Below, piece after piece: positions 10,789 through 22,615 of a stretch of 64,000 nucleotides of DNA. Location: contig PDHQ01000016.1 in NCBI GenBank assembly GCA_003339415.1, positions 258,000 to 321,999 of the forward strand. Direction: 5' to 3'. Source of the DNA: Ophiocordyceps camponoti-saundersi (nom. inval.) (taxonomy: Eukaryota > Ascomycota > Sordariomycetes > Hypocreales > Ophiocordycipitaceae). A program made the position numbers and the translations under genes. The notes below the pieces were generated by a model that saw nothing but the letters and a program-made list of their open reading frames with translations, had not been told where the DNA came from and did not search any database. Numbering within the stretch: the first letter of the stretch is position 1; the number at the start of each line of letters is the position of its first letter.

Positions 10789-12285
10789 TCATGTCCGGAG
10801 CCAGTCCAGTAGAAAGCTGTTCACGCTCTGTAGCGTCTGACGACTGGGATTAGCCTCGGGAAAAGCCGTCATGATGGCGGCCAATCGGGCCTTGACGACG
10901 GGCTTTGTGAGAGGCTGGGTTTCGGCCTCGTCCGAGAAGACGCGACACGACAACGCCAGCGCCGTCCCCACCGACAGGTCGCTCCCGGACTCGCAGACGA
11001 TGACGACTTGGCCGTTGGCAGACTCGCTGAGGAAAGCAGCGACAAAGGCGCACACGTCCGGCAAAGCCAGTCGGAGGTTTCGGCTCGCTGTCTTATAGCG
11101 GCCGAGGCCGACCTCCATCTGGGTAGAGGACTGGAGCCAGGTGTCTCGCGGCGTCTGCTTGGGAAGCAGAGCCAGGTAGCACGTGTCGCGGGACTTGGGC
11201 GAGGGGAGAGGCAGGGCGCCGACGGATAGACGGGGGGTGAGCCGTCGAAGTGAGGGTTGTTGGCTTGACTGCTGGCTGCTCTCTACTTTGGCCTTGGCGA
11301 CGAGGTCTTTGATGAGTGGGGGGAGGTCGGCTTCGTCGGTGGCGAGGAGGTCATTGACGTGACGCCAGAAGATGGTCGGTGTAAGACCAAAGGCCCAATT
11401 CTCGGCGTCGTCTGCCGCGCCTTGAACGTATCCCCGTCCCCGAGCCTCCTCCTTCTCTCCACCACCATCATCACCATCAGCCAAGTAGCGACTAGCAGTA
11501 CAGCAAACAACAGGCCGATAGCAATCAAAGATGACACGACCATCGTCCGGAAGAAGCGACCCGTTCCCAATCCAAAAAGGACGAAGCGGTTTCGAGATGT
11601 CCGAACTAAGCTCGAGACCCAACCTGCGTAAATCCTCGACGAAGCCGGGAACTAGAGCTCTGATTTGAGACTGTATCGTTGGTGGGAGGTGAGGAGGGAG
11701 GAAGACGTTTTGGGAGAGTGGGTGGTTCGGGAGGACGGCTTGGTTCATGACGCTGCACCAGATGGGGATCGTGGTCGAGAGGGCGTCGGGCATGCCTGGA
11801 TATCGGGAGGGGGGTTTGTGGTATGCGGTTGGTCATTTGGAGAGTGTTGTTTGGGGGTTGAAGGGATTGGGAACGTACGTTTTCCTCGACGAGTTGAATC
11901 GACAATGACGAAGCTATCAACTCTACTAAGTCCACCGAAAGCCAGAAACAACGAAGAAAACGCACCCATCATTCCTCTCAGCAAGCCCAAGAAGATGCAG
12001 ATTCAACCTCCTAAGACTAAACTTCCAAGCCCGCTCATGTCCATCCGTGCTCTTGAAGTAAGCCGTCGCGCTCCCCGTCCCGGGACGAAGGTACCAGCTT
12101 CCGCAGCGCTCGTTGGCAACGACCGGCCTTGCGAGTCGCGCGCTCGCCTCGGATACGAAGGTCGCGTCTGAGGCTATCGATCGTAGACGGTTACGGAGGC
12201 TGATTGTGCTGTTGGGCCGGGCCGGGAGGGAGCTTAGGATCGTCGTGAGGGGGGGGTCGTCTGTTGAGGGGGGGGGGGAGGTCAT
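10789..12285 (-). CDS. rit1: Initiator tRNA 2'-O-ribosyl phosphate transferase (Rit1)
   Basis: Three exons on the minus strand, 12285-11966, 11913-11879 (35 bp) and 11795-10789, join in frame to 453 residues, the usual Rit1 size. The N-terminal part has ANERCGSWY, YFKSTDGHERAW and FSLRRLNLHLL. The tiny middle exon supplies FVIVDSTRRGK, and exon 3 continues RMPDALSTTIPIWC. The C-terminal DUSP-like domain has VVIVCESGSDLSVG. Rit1 adds a phosphoribosyl group to A64 of initiator tRNA-Met, keeping it out of elongation. Introns are 52 and 83 bp. An in-frame ATG also exists at 12375, but 12285 gives the better start. The region 10539-10788 before the stop is a short intergenic stretch with a CAGA microsatellite. 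Confidence 0.93.
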
Positions 12286-12587
12286 TTTGGTGGTGGTGTT
12301 GAGGCTTTGGGGGGGTTTGGAGCGGTGGTGATGGTGTTTATCAATTCCAGGAACCCTCGTCATAGGCGGCCCCACTTTTTGCTACGATAAGTGTAGCCCC
12401 CACAGTTAAACCGGAGCCCGCCGCCGGCGCCCCCCGGGAGGGCCCCCGGAGGGATCGTTGTACAGTGGGATGCCCCCCCGGAAGAGATTGGTCTAGGCTG
12501 AAGCTTCTTCGCAACCTCAGTTTCAACATACGTGGCTGGTTCACGATTCAGAGTAATAAAAATCATTTACAACATTGTCACCTCCCC
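12286..12587. other. Short intergenic region, GC-rich with homopolymer runs
   Basis: Upstream of rit1 and downstream of the Gfo/Idh gene stop. It has G runs at 12247-12280 bordering the rit1 start, and C/G-rich palindromic blocks around 12420-12480 (CCCCGGGAGGGCCCCCGGAG). No gene seen. Confidence 0.5.
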
Positions 12588-13920
12588 TCACTGCAACGTC
12601 CATTCTCCGTCCGCGCCTACACAGATAGCAACCTCACGCCGCTCATCCAGACTCCGGCGACCAGCCTCGAGCACAGCAGTGGTAGCAACGGTATTAGCCA
12701 GCGTCGGCAACTCCAGCCTCGAGTCCAGCTCCTCGGCACGGACGGCGCCGGCGTTGACGGCACGACAGGCGTCGACGAAGCGCTCCAAGGAGAGGTATCC
12801 GTACCCGGTCTGGCCGGCGAAGTGGCCGTCGTCGCCGGGCGCGTACCGCATGTAGAACGGGTTCGGCCACGTCGTCTGCGCGGCGCCTTCGTCGTCGACC
12901 ACGTCGTAGCCTCGTCGGGATTGGTCGACGCGGATTTCGCCCCGCGAGGCTAGGTAGTGGAAGTATTGGGATGTGTGGACGCCTGCGCGTTCGGGAGCCG
13001 TCCAGGACGCGGTGAAGATCCCCACGGCTCGGTTCTGCGCTGTTTCCATCTTTGATTCGTCTGTTTTGCTGCGTCTGGCCCATGTTACGGATAGGGTTAT
13101 CACGTCCTCCGTGCCGGGGACGCAGCCTTTACTCCCCGTCGCGACGCCAGCGGCGGAAGAGGCCGAGACGAGAACGGGACGGTACCCCATCGGACGAACC
13201 ATTGAATCGCAGACGTCGACGTGATGGCTGTTGAGGTAATACGATATATCCGACTGCGAACCAGCCCATGCGCGAAACGTATCAAGCTGATATCTCGGCT
13301 GAGCCATGTAAGAGTAGAAATAGCTGAAATCACCCAGCGTACGAGCCCTGGCACGAGCATCGGCGTAGACTGGATCGAAACGCTTGTGATGCTCGACGAA
13401 GACGAAGACCTTGTTCTTACGAGCCCTCCTCAACAGCTCTTGGTGGTCGGCTAGTTTCTGCACCGCCGGCTTCGTCACCAGCACGTGCACGCCTCGGTCT
13501 ACGGCGTAGAGCGCGATGGGGAGGTGGGTCGGGTCGGGGGTGAAGATGGTGATTGCGTCGCCTGGTTGGAGCTTGTCGATGGCTGTCTTGTAGGCGTCTG
13601 CGTCGCGCTCTGTGTCTTGTGGGAAAGATTCGAAAGAGGTGTCGAGATTGTTGTAGACGCGGCTTATGTTGCGATCTAGATGCGAGCCTGTAATCATGAT
13701 GTATCTTGTAAGAAAGAGAAGATATAAGCGAGTGAGGAAGAGCAAAGAGAAACGCACGTATGGCTGGAAACTTGCTCCCGTCAACGCCCACCATACCCAG
13801 CCTCCCGACCTTCCCTCGCCGCCGGAGGTCGAACATAGTCAAACCGACGACGCCGACTTTCTTATCCGAAGCCGAAGCCGCGCCACCGACGAAGCCCGTC
13901 GTATATTCGCCCGTACCCAT
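12588..13920 (-). CDS. Gfo/Idh/MocA-family NAD(P)-dependent oxidoreductase
   Basis: Two exons (13920-13758 and 13687-12588) with a 70-bp intron (GTGCGT..ACAG) give 420 residues. The spliced junction reads KFPAIRSHLDRNI, as expected across the Rossmann fold. The N-terminal part shows VGVVGL and [11 protein letters not shown]. The family's catalytic-lysine region is VLVTKPAVQ, the counterpart of the EKP motif. The second half is the alpha/beta substrate domain ([20 protein letters not shown]). Members reduce or oxidise sugars, inositols or similar small molecules; the substrate is unknown. It is divergent from the MFS transporter across about 0.67 kb, so the two could be co-regulated, but nothing proves it. 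Confidence 0.88.
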
Positions 13921-14587
13921 CTGCTGTCCGTGTTTGACTTATGCAACATCTAAGACGAAACATGCGTTCGGGCTCGTATCTGCGGTAGAGACGTACCATG
14001 ACCACGTTGAGTGGCTTCATTGCCGGTGACGTGCTGCTTTCTTGTGCCATTTTCTCTCGCTGTCTCTATTTTTGCTGTCGTTTGTTTCTCGTCTCTTGTC
14101 GTCGTTTGTTTCTTCTCCTTCGGCGGGGGCTTCGAGGTTGGAATGCGGGGTGTGGACATCGGCAAACAAACGCCATATGCGAATACGAGGGCGCCGGCTT
14201 CGGGACCCGCTATCGGGATTGATCGACGCCTCCAAGCGGATCATCCATTGCCCCTTGGTAGCCTTGGTAGAGCCCGGACCCGTATCTCGTCTGACACGAG
14301 CCTCAGAAGCTACAGGTCAACAGAAAGACATGCAGATGGAGTGTTCATCTACCTCTTCCAATCGGTTCTCGTCTTCGCGAATTGCCGTATCAAATGACGT
14401 AAGCGCATCGACCGTGCATGATCCAATGGCTCGGTCCAGCGTGGTTTAGGCCTAGTTGAAACGAGGAACCCGAAAAGAGGATATAACGACGGCACCCCGT
14501 TTCATAAGTAAGAGGAAAAAAAACCGTAGCACCCGAATTTTTCTGCCGTCCTTCTCAGAACTCGTAACTCTCCAATATTGGCTAACC
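13921..14587. promoter_or_regulatory. Divergent promoter region (oxidoreductase / MFS transporter)
   Basis: 667 bases between two start codons facing away from each other. ORFs on both strands here are low-complexity and pyrimidine-biased with no recognisable protein. An in-frame ATG at 14456 would extend the transporter by 44 residues, but 14588 starts the family-like N-terminus. Confidence 0.55.
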
Positions 14588-16374
14588 ATGCCTTCTGACG
14601 AAGACCGGCACCGTCATGAGCGCACTCCGCTACTGCGGCCGGACCAGGCCGTCACTACGTCGTCTTCCGAGGCCGTCGCCTTCGCCGATCCACCGAGTCC
14701 TAGCCCGCCGCTGACCAACGGAGGTGGCGTCGGCAACGGCGTCGGCGAAAACGGCAACGACGACGATGACGAGAGAACCATCGTGGCCAAGCAGCTCCCG
14801 CTCTCGAGATTGGCCTTCATCATGGGCACCGCCTGGCTAGGCGTCTTCCTCGGCGCCATCGACAGCACCGTCATCGCCACTCTCTCAGCCTCCATCGCCA
14901 GCGAGTTCAAATCGCTTAGCCTCCTATCTTGGCTGGCGACCGCCTACCTCATCTCCACCGCGGCCTGCCAGCCCATCTCAGGCCGACTGACGGACATCTT
15001 TGGCCGAGGGCCGGGTCTGATCTTCAGTAACATCTTCTTCGCCGCCGGAAACCTCATTTGTGGCCTTGCACAAGACGATCGCGCCATGATTGCTGGCCGT
15101 GTTATCGCCGGTATCGGAGGCGGCGGCCTTATGAGTATCTCCACCTTCCTCGGCTCCGATTTAATCCCCTTGCGTAATAGAGGCATTGCCCAGGGCATTG
15201 GGAATATATGTTACGGTTCGGGAGCTATGCTAGGTAGCGTCTTCGGCGGTCTGATTAACGACCACACTCGCTGGGGATGGAGGTTGGCCTTTCTCATACA
15301 GGTCCCTCCCGTCATCTTCTCTGCCATCGCGGCGGCGTTCTTGATCAAGGTGCCGCCAAAGCAGTCCAACAAATCGCTGCTGGCGCGCATTGACTTTGGC
15401 GGCGTTCTGTTGACCACGTCCTTTCTCGTGCTACTGCTCCTCGGGCTTAACTCGGGCGGAAACCAAGTGTCGTGGACGCATCCGCTGCCATTGGTCACTA
15501 TCCCACTGTCACTTGTCGTCTTCGCCGGCTTCCTCTGGTGGGAGGGAACGGCGCGGCAGCCCATCATTCCTGTCAGGTTACTGCTCTCCCGTACCGTGCT
15601 GGCTGCTTGCGTGTGCAACTTACTCTGCACCATGGTTGTCATGGCCGGCATCTTTCATGTGCCGCTTTACCTCCAGGTGCTTGGAGATACGCCCACGGGG
15701 GCTGGGCTCAAGATGCTCCCGTCCCCGCTGGGCGTGTCCATCTTTTCGGTGGCCGCAGGGTATCTCATGAAGCGGACAGGCCGCTACTACTGGCTTGGAA
15801 TCTCTGGCATGCTCATCTTCATCCTCGGCGTCGTCATTTTCACTCTACAGGGCAAGAATCAGCCTTTGTGGCAGACCAGCGTGGCTTTCTTCTTCGTCGG
15901 CGGCGGATACGGCGCAATGTTGACGGTAACGCTGCTGGCTTGCGTCGCGGCCGTCGACCACTCGCAGCAGGCCGTCGTCACGTCCGGAACGTGTATGTTG
16001 TCGCCATTACCACACACACTTTTCTCTTCTTTCGCTGACCAAGTTCTACACAAATGTCGACAGACCTCGCAAGAAGCGTTGGCGGTACCGTCGGCGTTAC
16101 GGTCGGCTCGGCTGTCTATCAAAACATCCTCAAGGCAAGTCTGTGGGCCAAGTTCGGCGATTTGCCCGGCGCTGCAGAAGAGATTCGTCGAATCCGCAAC
16201 GATCTGGGCGAACTGAAGCGGCTTCCTGAAGGCTGGTACGACGGCGTCATCGACTCCTTCATGGAAGCCTTTCGAGGCGTCTGGCTGGTGATGTTGGTCG
16301 TGGCCGCCGCGGCGCTTCTAAGCATCTCGATGATGCGCCATCATACACTGCATGCGACACTGGAACGGCGATGA
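14588..16374 (+). CDS. MFS transporter, DHA2-type, similar to vacuolar basic amino acid transporters (Fnx/Vba)
   Basis: Two exons (14588-15992, 16064-16374) with a 71-bp intron (GTATGT..CAG, CTGAC branch point) give 571 residues. The cytosolic N-terminus carries ERTPLL at residues 11-16, an acidic dileucine (ExxxLL) sorting signal typical of vacuolar membrane proteins. It is followed by a Ser/Gly/Asp-rich linker, and about 14 hydrophobic segments start near residue 80. Family motifs include GAIDSTVIATLSASI in TM1, LLSWLATAYLIS, motif A-like GRLTDIFGRG and GRVIAGIGGGGL. Fnx1/Vba proteins move basic amino acids into the vacuole by proton antiport; that substrate is inferred from similarity only. 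The spliced junction reads VVTSGTYLARSVGG, which is family-like. Confidence 0.88.
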
Positions 16375-17080
16375 CGTTGCAGGATGTTTGTTTGAGGGAG
16401 AGACAATGTCTGGCCCCCGCCCCCGTCGAGACAAGTTTTTGGCAGCGGCATGTATGTTAAATCCGGAGAAGGACGTGAGAGATTAATTGTTCAGCAGCAC
16501 GGCGCCTGAATTCGACTATGAATTGTTGATTCTTCATTGTACTCCGGATGGAAAGCCTCTATGACGTTGCAGACGGAGGCGCAGTCCGTGGCTTTGCGGG
16601 GCGCTGTCGGTTCGTTGCCCCGGCACCCAATCTCAGCCCCACAGCCACAGCTCGGTGAACCCCCGCCCTCCCCTAATCGCCCACCTAATAGCCCCCAACA
16701 GCCCCAACAGCGCCACTATAAGCTTCCCGCGGCCCGGAGCCTCCCGTCCAGCCATTCACGGAAATGGAAAATCTTGGCCTCCACAGCGGCAGACCAGGGT
16801 CCCTCGACCAGCCCCCGTTGCTCCCCTTCTCCATACAAACAAGGACATCTTCGTCATCATCATCTGCTTGCTTCGCCCGCGTCTGCGCCTCTTCCTTCAT
16901 CGTAATACAACATCCTTTTGTCTGCAGCTTTGCGTTCGATCGGTTCTTTGTTCTTCGCGACGCTGCGCCGCGGCGCCCATTTTCCTTCTCCTCTTTCATC
17001 ATCTCATCAACCGTCTAACATCGTCTTTTCGTTTCTTTTCCACCTTGTCATCTTCTTCTCTTCTCCGTCTTCTGCCAGCC
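16375..17080. other. Intergenic; leader of the MARVEL gene
   Basis: About 0.7 kb. The second half (16900-17080) is pyrimidine-rich and probably 5' leader of the next gene. Two overlapping + strand ORFs here are Pro/Ser-rich chance frames. Confidence 0.5.
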
Positions 17081-17996
17081 ATGGTCCAGTGGGATCCCAA
17101 TAACGTGCCGCGGACGAAGATGGCGTTGCACACCGTGCAGATCCTTCTCGTCTTCACCATCTGGTGTCTGGAGATTGCCGTCTTCGTCGCAAAGGACGCC
17201 AAAATCGTCGCCAACAATGCATTTCCGTTCGCAATGGTTCGTCTGACAGCTTCCCTGCTTACCATGGCCACGCAAGAGCTTATCGTTTTTGCAGTGTTTC
17301 GTTTCGGTCCCGGCATGGCTTTACTTGATGCTGGCGCCTCGCTTCGAACGCGGTCGCCGCTTCGCCGAGCCGAGTGCTATGCTCGTCATCGACGTCCTCT
17401 TCACCATCTTGTGGCTGTCTGCTTTTGCAACCCAGGCTGCGTACAACACGGCCAACCTCTGCGGCGAGCGCTGCCATCTGAGCAAAGCCATCGTTGGGCT
17501 GGGCATCTTCACCACGTGCGTTTTCGTCTTAGACAAACCAAAAGGTCTTACGGAGACTGACAAGCGATATTGGTCTAGCCTTTTCTTTGCCGCCACCTCC
17601 CTGATCAGCGCCTATACCCTCAGGTACTACAACTTCCACGGCACTCTCCCAGGATACGACTCTCGCAAGCTCCTCCCTACCAATGGCAGCACAAGCGCCA
17701 TCGACCCTGACAAAGCCGCCTTCTCCACCGCTGACGAGGACTATGAACGCGTCAACCTGGACGATCGCGAGCCTGCCGGCGCTGCCACCTACTCAGATTC
17801 CGGCCGCTACGCCCAGGCGAACCCGTACAGCGCCGACGACTTTGCCGATCCCAACCGCTATAGCCCGCTGCCGCCGCGTAACAATGACTTGTTCAACACC
17901 GACACCGAGTATAGCTCCGGGGGGGCTGCGCACAAGCCGTACGCGGATGAGCCTGCGCGCTTTCCCGCCGGCAATTACGATCGGGTGCACCCATAG
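17081..17996 (+). CDS. MARVEL-domain membrane protein
   Basis: Three exons (17081-17236, 17295-17515, 17579-17996) give 264 residues; the introns are 58 and 63 bp. Splicing joins NAFPFAM to CFVSVPAWLYL and GLGIFTT to LFFAATSLISAYTL, restoring four transmembrane segments in the first 165 or so residues. The frame-shifted reading through either intron breaks those helices. Conserved-looking pieces are MVQWDP at the start, RFAEPSAMLVIDVLFTILWLSAFATQAAYN, and LRYYNFHG before the cytosolic tail. The tail (about 175-264) is hydrophilic, rich in Asp, Tyr, Ser and Pro. Fungal MARVEL proteins sit in plasma-membrane or secretory-pathway membranes; their function is poorly known. Confidence 0.87.
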
Positions 17997-18368
17997 CGTC
18001 GAGGCGCGCGACGTTAGATCGAGAAGGAAATAGTCGTTGTGTGTTCTGAGCAGGTTGTTGATGTTGCGTTTTGATTCCCCCCTTCTGAGTCTTTGGCTTC
18101 CGGCGTTATGGTGCATCCTTCACCAAGCATCAATCTGGTTTCCCATTACGTCAAGGAGCCTGTTGTTTAAACATGATTTGCGAGAGGCTGTGCATAAGGG
18201 TAGTAGATGTCATGTACATTCGATAGAAGCCACTTTACCGATTCCTGACGACATGCATGTTGACGCCTGGGAGATAAAAACACGATACCGTGCCGTGGAA
18301 AATGACAAAAGGCAGAAAAAAGACCCGCGACTCCGAATACTCGATAGAAGGAAGAACCGCAATCCACC
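17997..18368. other. Intergenic between convergent genes
   Basis: 372 bases between the MARVEL stop and the nop16 stop, probably two 3' untranslated regions. Nothing else seen. Confidence 0.5.
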
Positions 18369-19060
18369 TCAAGCCGCCAATCCCGCCTTTTCTATCCTCC
18401 GCGCAATGTCGGCAGCCGTCTGCTGCATGGGATTCAACCTCCGATCCCTAGCCATGGCGACTGTATTGGCGCCATGCCGATCAACAAGGCGCTGAAGCCA
18501 CTGCCGTTCCATCTCGCTCTGATGACGAGGCTTACTCGGCGCTGGGTTACGAGCCATTTCCATAAGCGAGCGGACGACTTCCGAAGTTGGTTGTTTCTCT
18601 TCTTCTTCTTCTTCGTCGTCTTCGTCGTTTGAATCGGAGTCTGGGGCTGGTAGGACGCGTATTATCTTGCCGTCTTCGTCACGCTGAACTCTCGCTTCTG
18701 AGATTATTGCTTTTTCGAGTGGGGCGATGGATAGGGCGTTTTCGTCTTTTTCGCTTTCTGTTGTTGGTGTCTTCTCTGTTCCGCCTGTTGGGGCTTTGAG
18801 GCGGGCTACGAGACCTAGGCGGCGGTAGTTTTGCGCCAGGGTTTGCTTCTTGTCCCTACCGTGGACACAATCCCAATCAGTTGAATTTTTTTTCCTCTAT
18901 TCCATTTGTGCACTTTAGAGGGTAGAGCTTTTGGCGCACGCGCTTACCAGTTGTGTGCGATGAGGGTGTTTCCTCTTGGGTTCAGAAGCTTGTTTGGCTT
19001 CCTGGGTTGGACTTTTGGTCTTTGAGACCTTCGTTTTCTCTTCTGTAGGTCGCGGCCCAT
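18369..19060 (-). CDS. nop16: Nop16, nucleolar 60S ribosome biogenesis protein
   Basis: Two exons, 19060-18948 and 18855-18369, with a 92-bp intron (GTAAGC..GTAG), give 199 residues. The start MGRDLQKRKRRS, then KLLNPRGNTLIAHNW, and after splicing DKKQTLAQNYRRLGLVARL is the Nop16 N-terminal signature. An acidic run (DDEEEEEEK) and a C-terminal block with EMERQWLQRLVDRHGANT and MARDRRLNPMQQTA complete the family. Nop16 is a component of pre-60S particles in the nucleolus. The Trp at the junction is split by the intron. No single unspliced frame shows the whole protein, so it is easily missed: only the last 64 residues follow a Met in one frame. Confidence 0.95.
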
Positions 19061-19799
19061 GGTCGAGGTTCGCTGAGGGCGACAGCAAGATTATGAGGTT
19101 GGATCTGGGGGGTGCGGCTTCCTTGGTGTTGAGGGGATGAGAGGACATGTGAGGATGGGGGAGAGGGGCGCTGAATTTTATCGTCCACAGTGGACAAGAT
19201 AAGATAGTCGTTAAGATTGGATTATCGATAGCGATGTGGAGTTCCTAGCCCCAGCTTTGCAGGGATATTATGGGTCTCAAACATTCGCGGCACTCCACAG
19301 TAGACGACGAAACTGCGAAGGTGGTAAACTCCCCGCGAGTTGCTGCCGCGGCTGCAACGACGACGTGAAGAATGGGAGCCGGCATCACTATCTTCACTTG
19401 CCGGAAGGTCGTTGACTTAATTTACGAGCACGGTGCTGATCATGTGATGCGAAAGGCACAGAAAATGGTTCACGATCCGCGAAAAGTTAAGCCCTAGCGA
19501 TAAAAGGCGCAATTAAAACAGCGCGTTACAAAGTGGATGAAGCAAGGCTGCAGAACTCGATGAATGAATCGTGAGATCATGATTACCCTCTAATACCTCT
19601 CAGAATGTGACCATAGGGGCTGCTTGAACAGCCGTGAAGTTTCGGTCCTGTCGCGGGAAGGCCACCGCCAGCGGAAGAATATTCGCACACCGTTCGCCCA
19701 ACACCGTAGACGGGCTTAACCTTTGTCGCCACAATTTGAACCCTCAAACAGAAGAATGCCGGCCACAGCAACTGTTTACCACGAACGAAATATCGCTCT
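19061..19799. other. Intergenic, no gene recognised
   Basis: About 0.74 kb between the nop16 start and the 3' end of the orphan gene. Short ORFs only; nothing recognised. Confidence 0.5.
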
Positions 19800-20342
19800 T
19801 CAAGATTGTTCTCCTGGTCCCGGGCTCTCGAGAATTGCCAAGTCACTGGGGGTAAGATTCCAGCCCCATCTCCTCATCTGTTCGATTCGGTCTCGAGCTC
19901 CCCTTAAGAACTCCTCTTCGCCGACCATGGCCCTGAACTCGTCCTCTGTGAGTACCACTCGAGTGGCCGGGTCTGGATTGAAGGGGTATGTCCGCTCAAG
20001 GTACCACTTCATCGGCGGAGTTACATTCCTGGGACATCTGAAGAGGTTTATCAGAGTATGGCCTTCACGAAGGCTGTGTGGGGAAACTCACAACGTCTTT
20101 CCGTTCCATCTATAAGACCGCACTTCAGGGTCTCTGGCCCCACGGGGCCCGAAATCCAAGAGAAATTGGCAGCGGATACCATCAACCTGATGTGGACCGT
20201 GCGTTTCCAGGCCATCGCGGCTCTCGTCAAAGTCGCGGCCGACGGCATGTTGACTGATGATGTTCACCATTGTCATCCACCGAACAGCAGGATCGCCAGG
20301 GATTTTTTGGGAGGCGGCTTTCACATGGATGCGTAGTGCCAT
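19800..20342 (-). CDS. Hypothetical protein, two exons
   Basis: Exon 1 is 20342-20092 and exon 2 is 20037-19800, joined over a 54-bp intron (GTGAGT..TTCAG), giving 162 residues. Both halves are open and have protein-like composition; the splice keeps the frame (NGKTL to CPRNVTPPMKWYLERTYPF). There is no signal peptide or membrane segment in this version. The C-terminal half has alternating charged helices (TEDEFRAMVGEEEFLRGARDR). The frame stays open upstream to 20573 through a hydrophobic stretch and a GTAG microsatellite, so an earlier start is possible but unlikely. I recognise no family. It borders the accessory region. Confidence 0.55.
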
Positions 20343-21882
20343 GACGATGAAAGAGAAGAAGTTCAAAAAAAGAGGGATAGAATTGTGCAGCCAAGCTGAG
20401 AGGCCGAGTGTCAGGGAGAAAAAAAAGGCACCTAAGAGGAGGTAGGTAGGTAGGTAGGTGATGGCAGGAGCGAGGCCCTTGGCCCAATTTATATACCTAT
20501 TCAGGCATGAGTCAGGCATGTCACTTATGTACCTATGTATGTGCAATGTATGTACAGTACCATGTAGGTACATACAGAGCTAAAATCTCTTAGGTTCATG
20601 ATAGAACAAGAAGTCTTCATTGAATCGCACCCAAGTGTGCTGAGCCAGATCGGAGGCAAGCTGACAAGGAAAAGTTAAAATAAATCTAGCTATAAGGTTC
20701 CAGCTCGGCCGTGCCTCAGCGAACTGAGATAAACGATAAAATATACGTAAGAACTCTCGAGCATTATGCCAGGTCATTAGTGCCGCTGCCGCTGCCGCTG
20801 CCGCTGCCGCTACTACCGCCCTCGCAGAAAGTGGCGATAGCTTTGGATAGCAGGTATATGTATATATATAAGCAGGTCCGCGAAGACGACGAGTTAGAGT
20901 AGAGCGGCGGTGGTGCTCCTACCTAAATTTGCTATAACAACTACCTAAAAGCTACTTCGATACACCCCTGCCGGGCCCGGCGAGAACAAATTCCGACGAA
21001 TTTAGATGCTTGCTATAAAAATGTAGATGCTTTTAAAAGAGGCCTTTACAGATACTTTAGCGGACTATTATAGCTTTCTTATACACTCCTCTTACGTTCC
21101 CGTTTAAGGTCGCTCTATATCTTATTAGTTAGTTAGTTACTATAAGAGTGTAATAGTCTATCGTAGATTAGCTAAGACGTATAGCAAAGGGTGAAACCGT
21201 ATATTCGAGATATTCTCTGGCTTAAACTTATTCTAAACTCGTGACTCTCCGTTTCGACGATTCGGCTTTGTTCTCCTAAATAATTAATTACTAGAGGGGC
21301 CCTAGAAATAGCGCCCCTACTCAACCTTACACAAGCTCCTATTCCCCCTAGTATCGTTACTTGGAAAAAGACCTTAACCCATTCTTATCAGGGTTATAAA
21401 ATCATCCTCATGTTACCTCCTGGTCTTCGCGAGGTTCCATGAAAGACTTTCGAGCATTAGGAGGTGCAGAGAGGTGGTCAAAGTACTTTACATACACACA
21501 ACGCAGTCCATAAAATCTTCCGTTCACTTCGCCCAACTTTTTCTTTCACTCCCCTTGTGCTGAAAGTATCACATGATCGGATCCACACGTGACTGCCCCG
21601 CTTCCCGTTGTCTTCTTCCTCCCCTGTGATCTTTCTTTTCTGTGCTTAGCTTTCTGACTAGATCATTCAAAATTCACGTTCACGTTGCTTGCCTTCAAGT
21701 GATGCTACCGCTTCCGTCCAGCGAGGGCGCTATACCCTGAATTCCTGGCGGGCAGCTGTCGATGTCGCTCAGGCCCTGATCGATGCGGAGCCTGCGTACT
21801 GGATGCATCAGAACCGACGTCTTGGTGGTTTTTTTTTTTGAAGCTCTCTTAATCGTAGCCCCAGATTTCATGTCACCGCAAG
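20343..21882. other. Gene-poor region with a CTGCCG repeat and a RIP-like AT-rich patch
   Basis: A GTAG microsatellite lies at about 20441-20460 and (GCCGCT)n at about 20781-20811. From about 20920 to 21420 the sequence becomes AT-rich with excess TpA, resembling a partly RIP-mutated repeat remnant, but no protein homology can be read. From about 21560 composition is normal. No gene recognised. Confidence 0.5.
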
Positions 21883-22376
21883 CCCGAAGTCATCTGCACA
21901 ATGACTCTGACCCAACGGATGGCTTCACGGAGGCGATGGCCATCATAAGCGACCGACAGAAGCAGGCAGAAAAGGGCAGGGGTAGTTGCAGGATACCGAA
22001 GCCAGAAGGAAGGGCTTTTCAGTTCACGATGCCTGCCCATATTTAGCTGCTTCCGCGTGCGCTTCTGCCTGCCAAGCAGACGCTGCGACACGAGGACTTA
22101 CCTTCACTTTTTATGAACTCGATTAACACCCCGAAGTCATCTGCACTATGACTCTGACGGAACGGAAGGCTTCACGGGGCCGATGGCCATCATAAGCGAC
22201 CGACAGATGCAGGCAGAAAGGGGCAGGGGTAGTTGCAGGATACCGAAGCCAGAAGGAAGGGCTTTTCAGTTCACGATGCCTGCCCAGATTTAACTGCTTC
22301 CGCGTGCGCTTCTGCCTGCCGAGTAGACGCTGCGATACGAGGACTCACCTTCGCCTTTTGTTAACTCGATGAGTTG
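21883..22376 (+). repeat. 247-bp direct tandem duplication
   Basis: The block starting CCCGAAGTCATCTGCAC at 21883 starts again at 22130, so the period is 247 bp. The two copies stay closely similar to the end, with scattered substitutions and small indels near the 3' ends (TTAACTCGAT at 22361). No convincing ORF spans them; a short chance ORF covers part of copy 1. Confidence 0.88.
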
Positions 22377-22479
22377 CACCTTCCGCATGGAATTAGAGGC
22401 GATGGATGGCCTTCGAGCAATCCACCATCACATCAGGGACCAGGAAGGCTCGCTTCTGCTCAGCACCCATTTGCCTCAT

Positions 22480-22615
22480 CGTCTCTCCGACCACTTGTCT
22501 CTCCGACCACTTGCCTCATCGTCTCTCGAACAACTCGTCTCATCGTCTCTCGAACAGCCTGCCTCATTGACTCTCGAAAAACTCGCCTCACTCTCTCTTG
22601 ACAAAGTCGCTCCAT
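22480..22615 (+). repeat. Imperfect ~24-bp minisatellite
   Basis: Degenerate repeats around the core CTCATCGTCTCTCGAAC, about five copies. In the + frame they give a Leu/Ser-rich pattern (SSSLEQLVSSSLEQPASLTLEK), which keeps an ORF open from 22369 to 22803. I do not call that ORF a gene. Confidence 0.6.
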
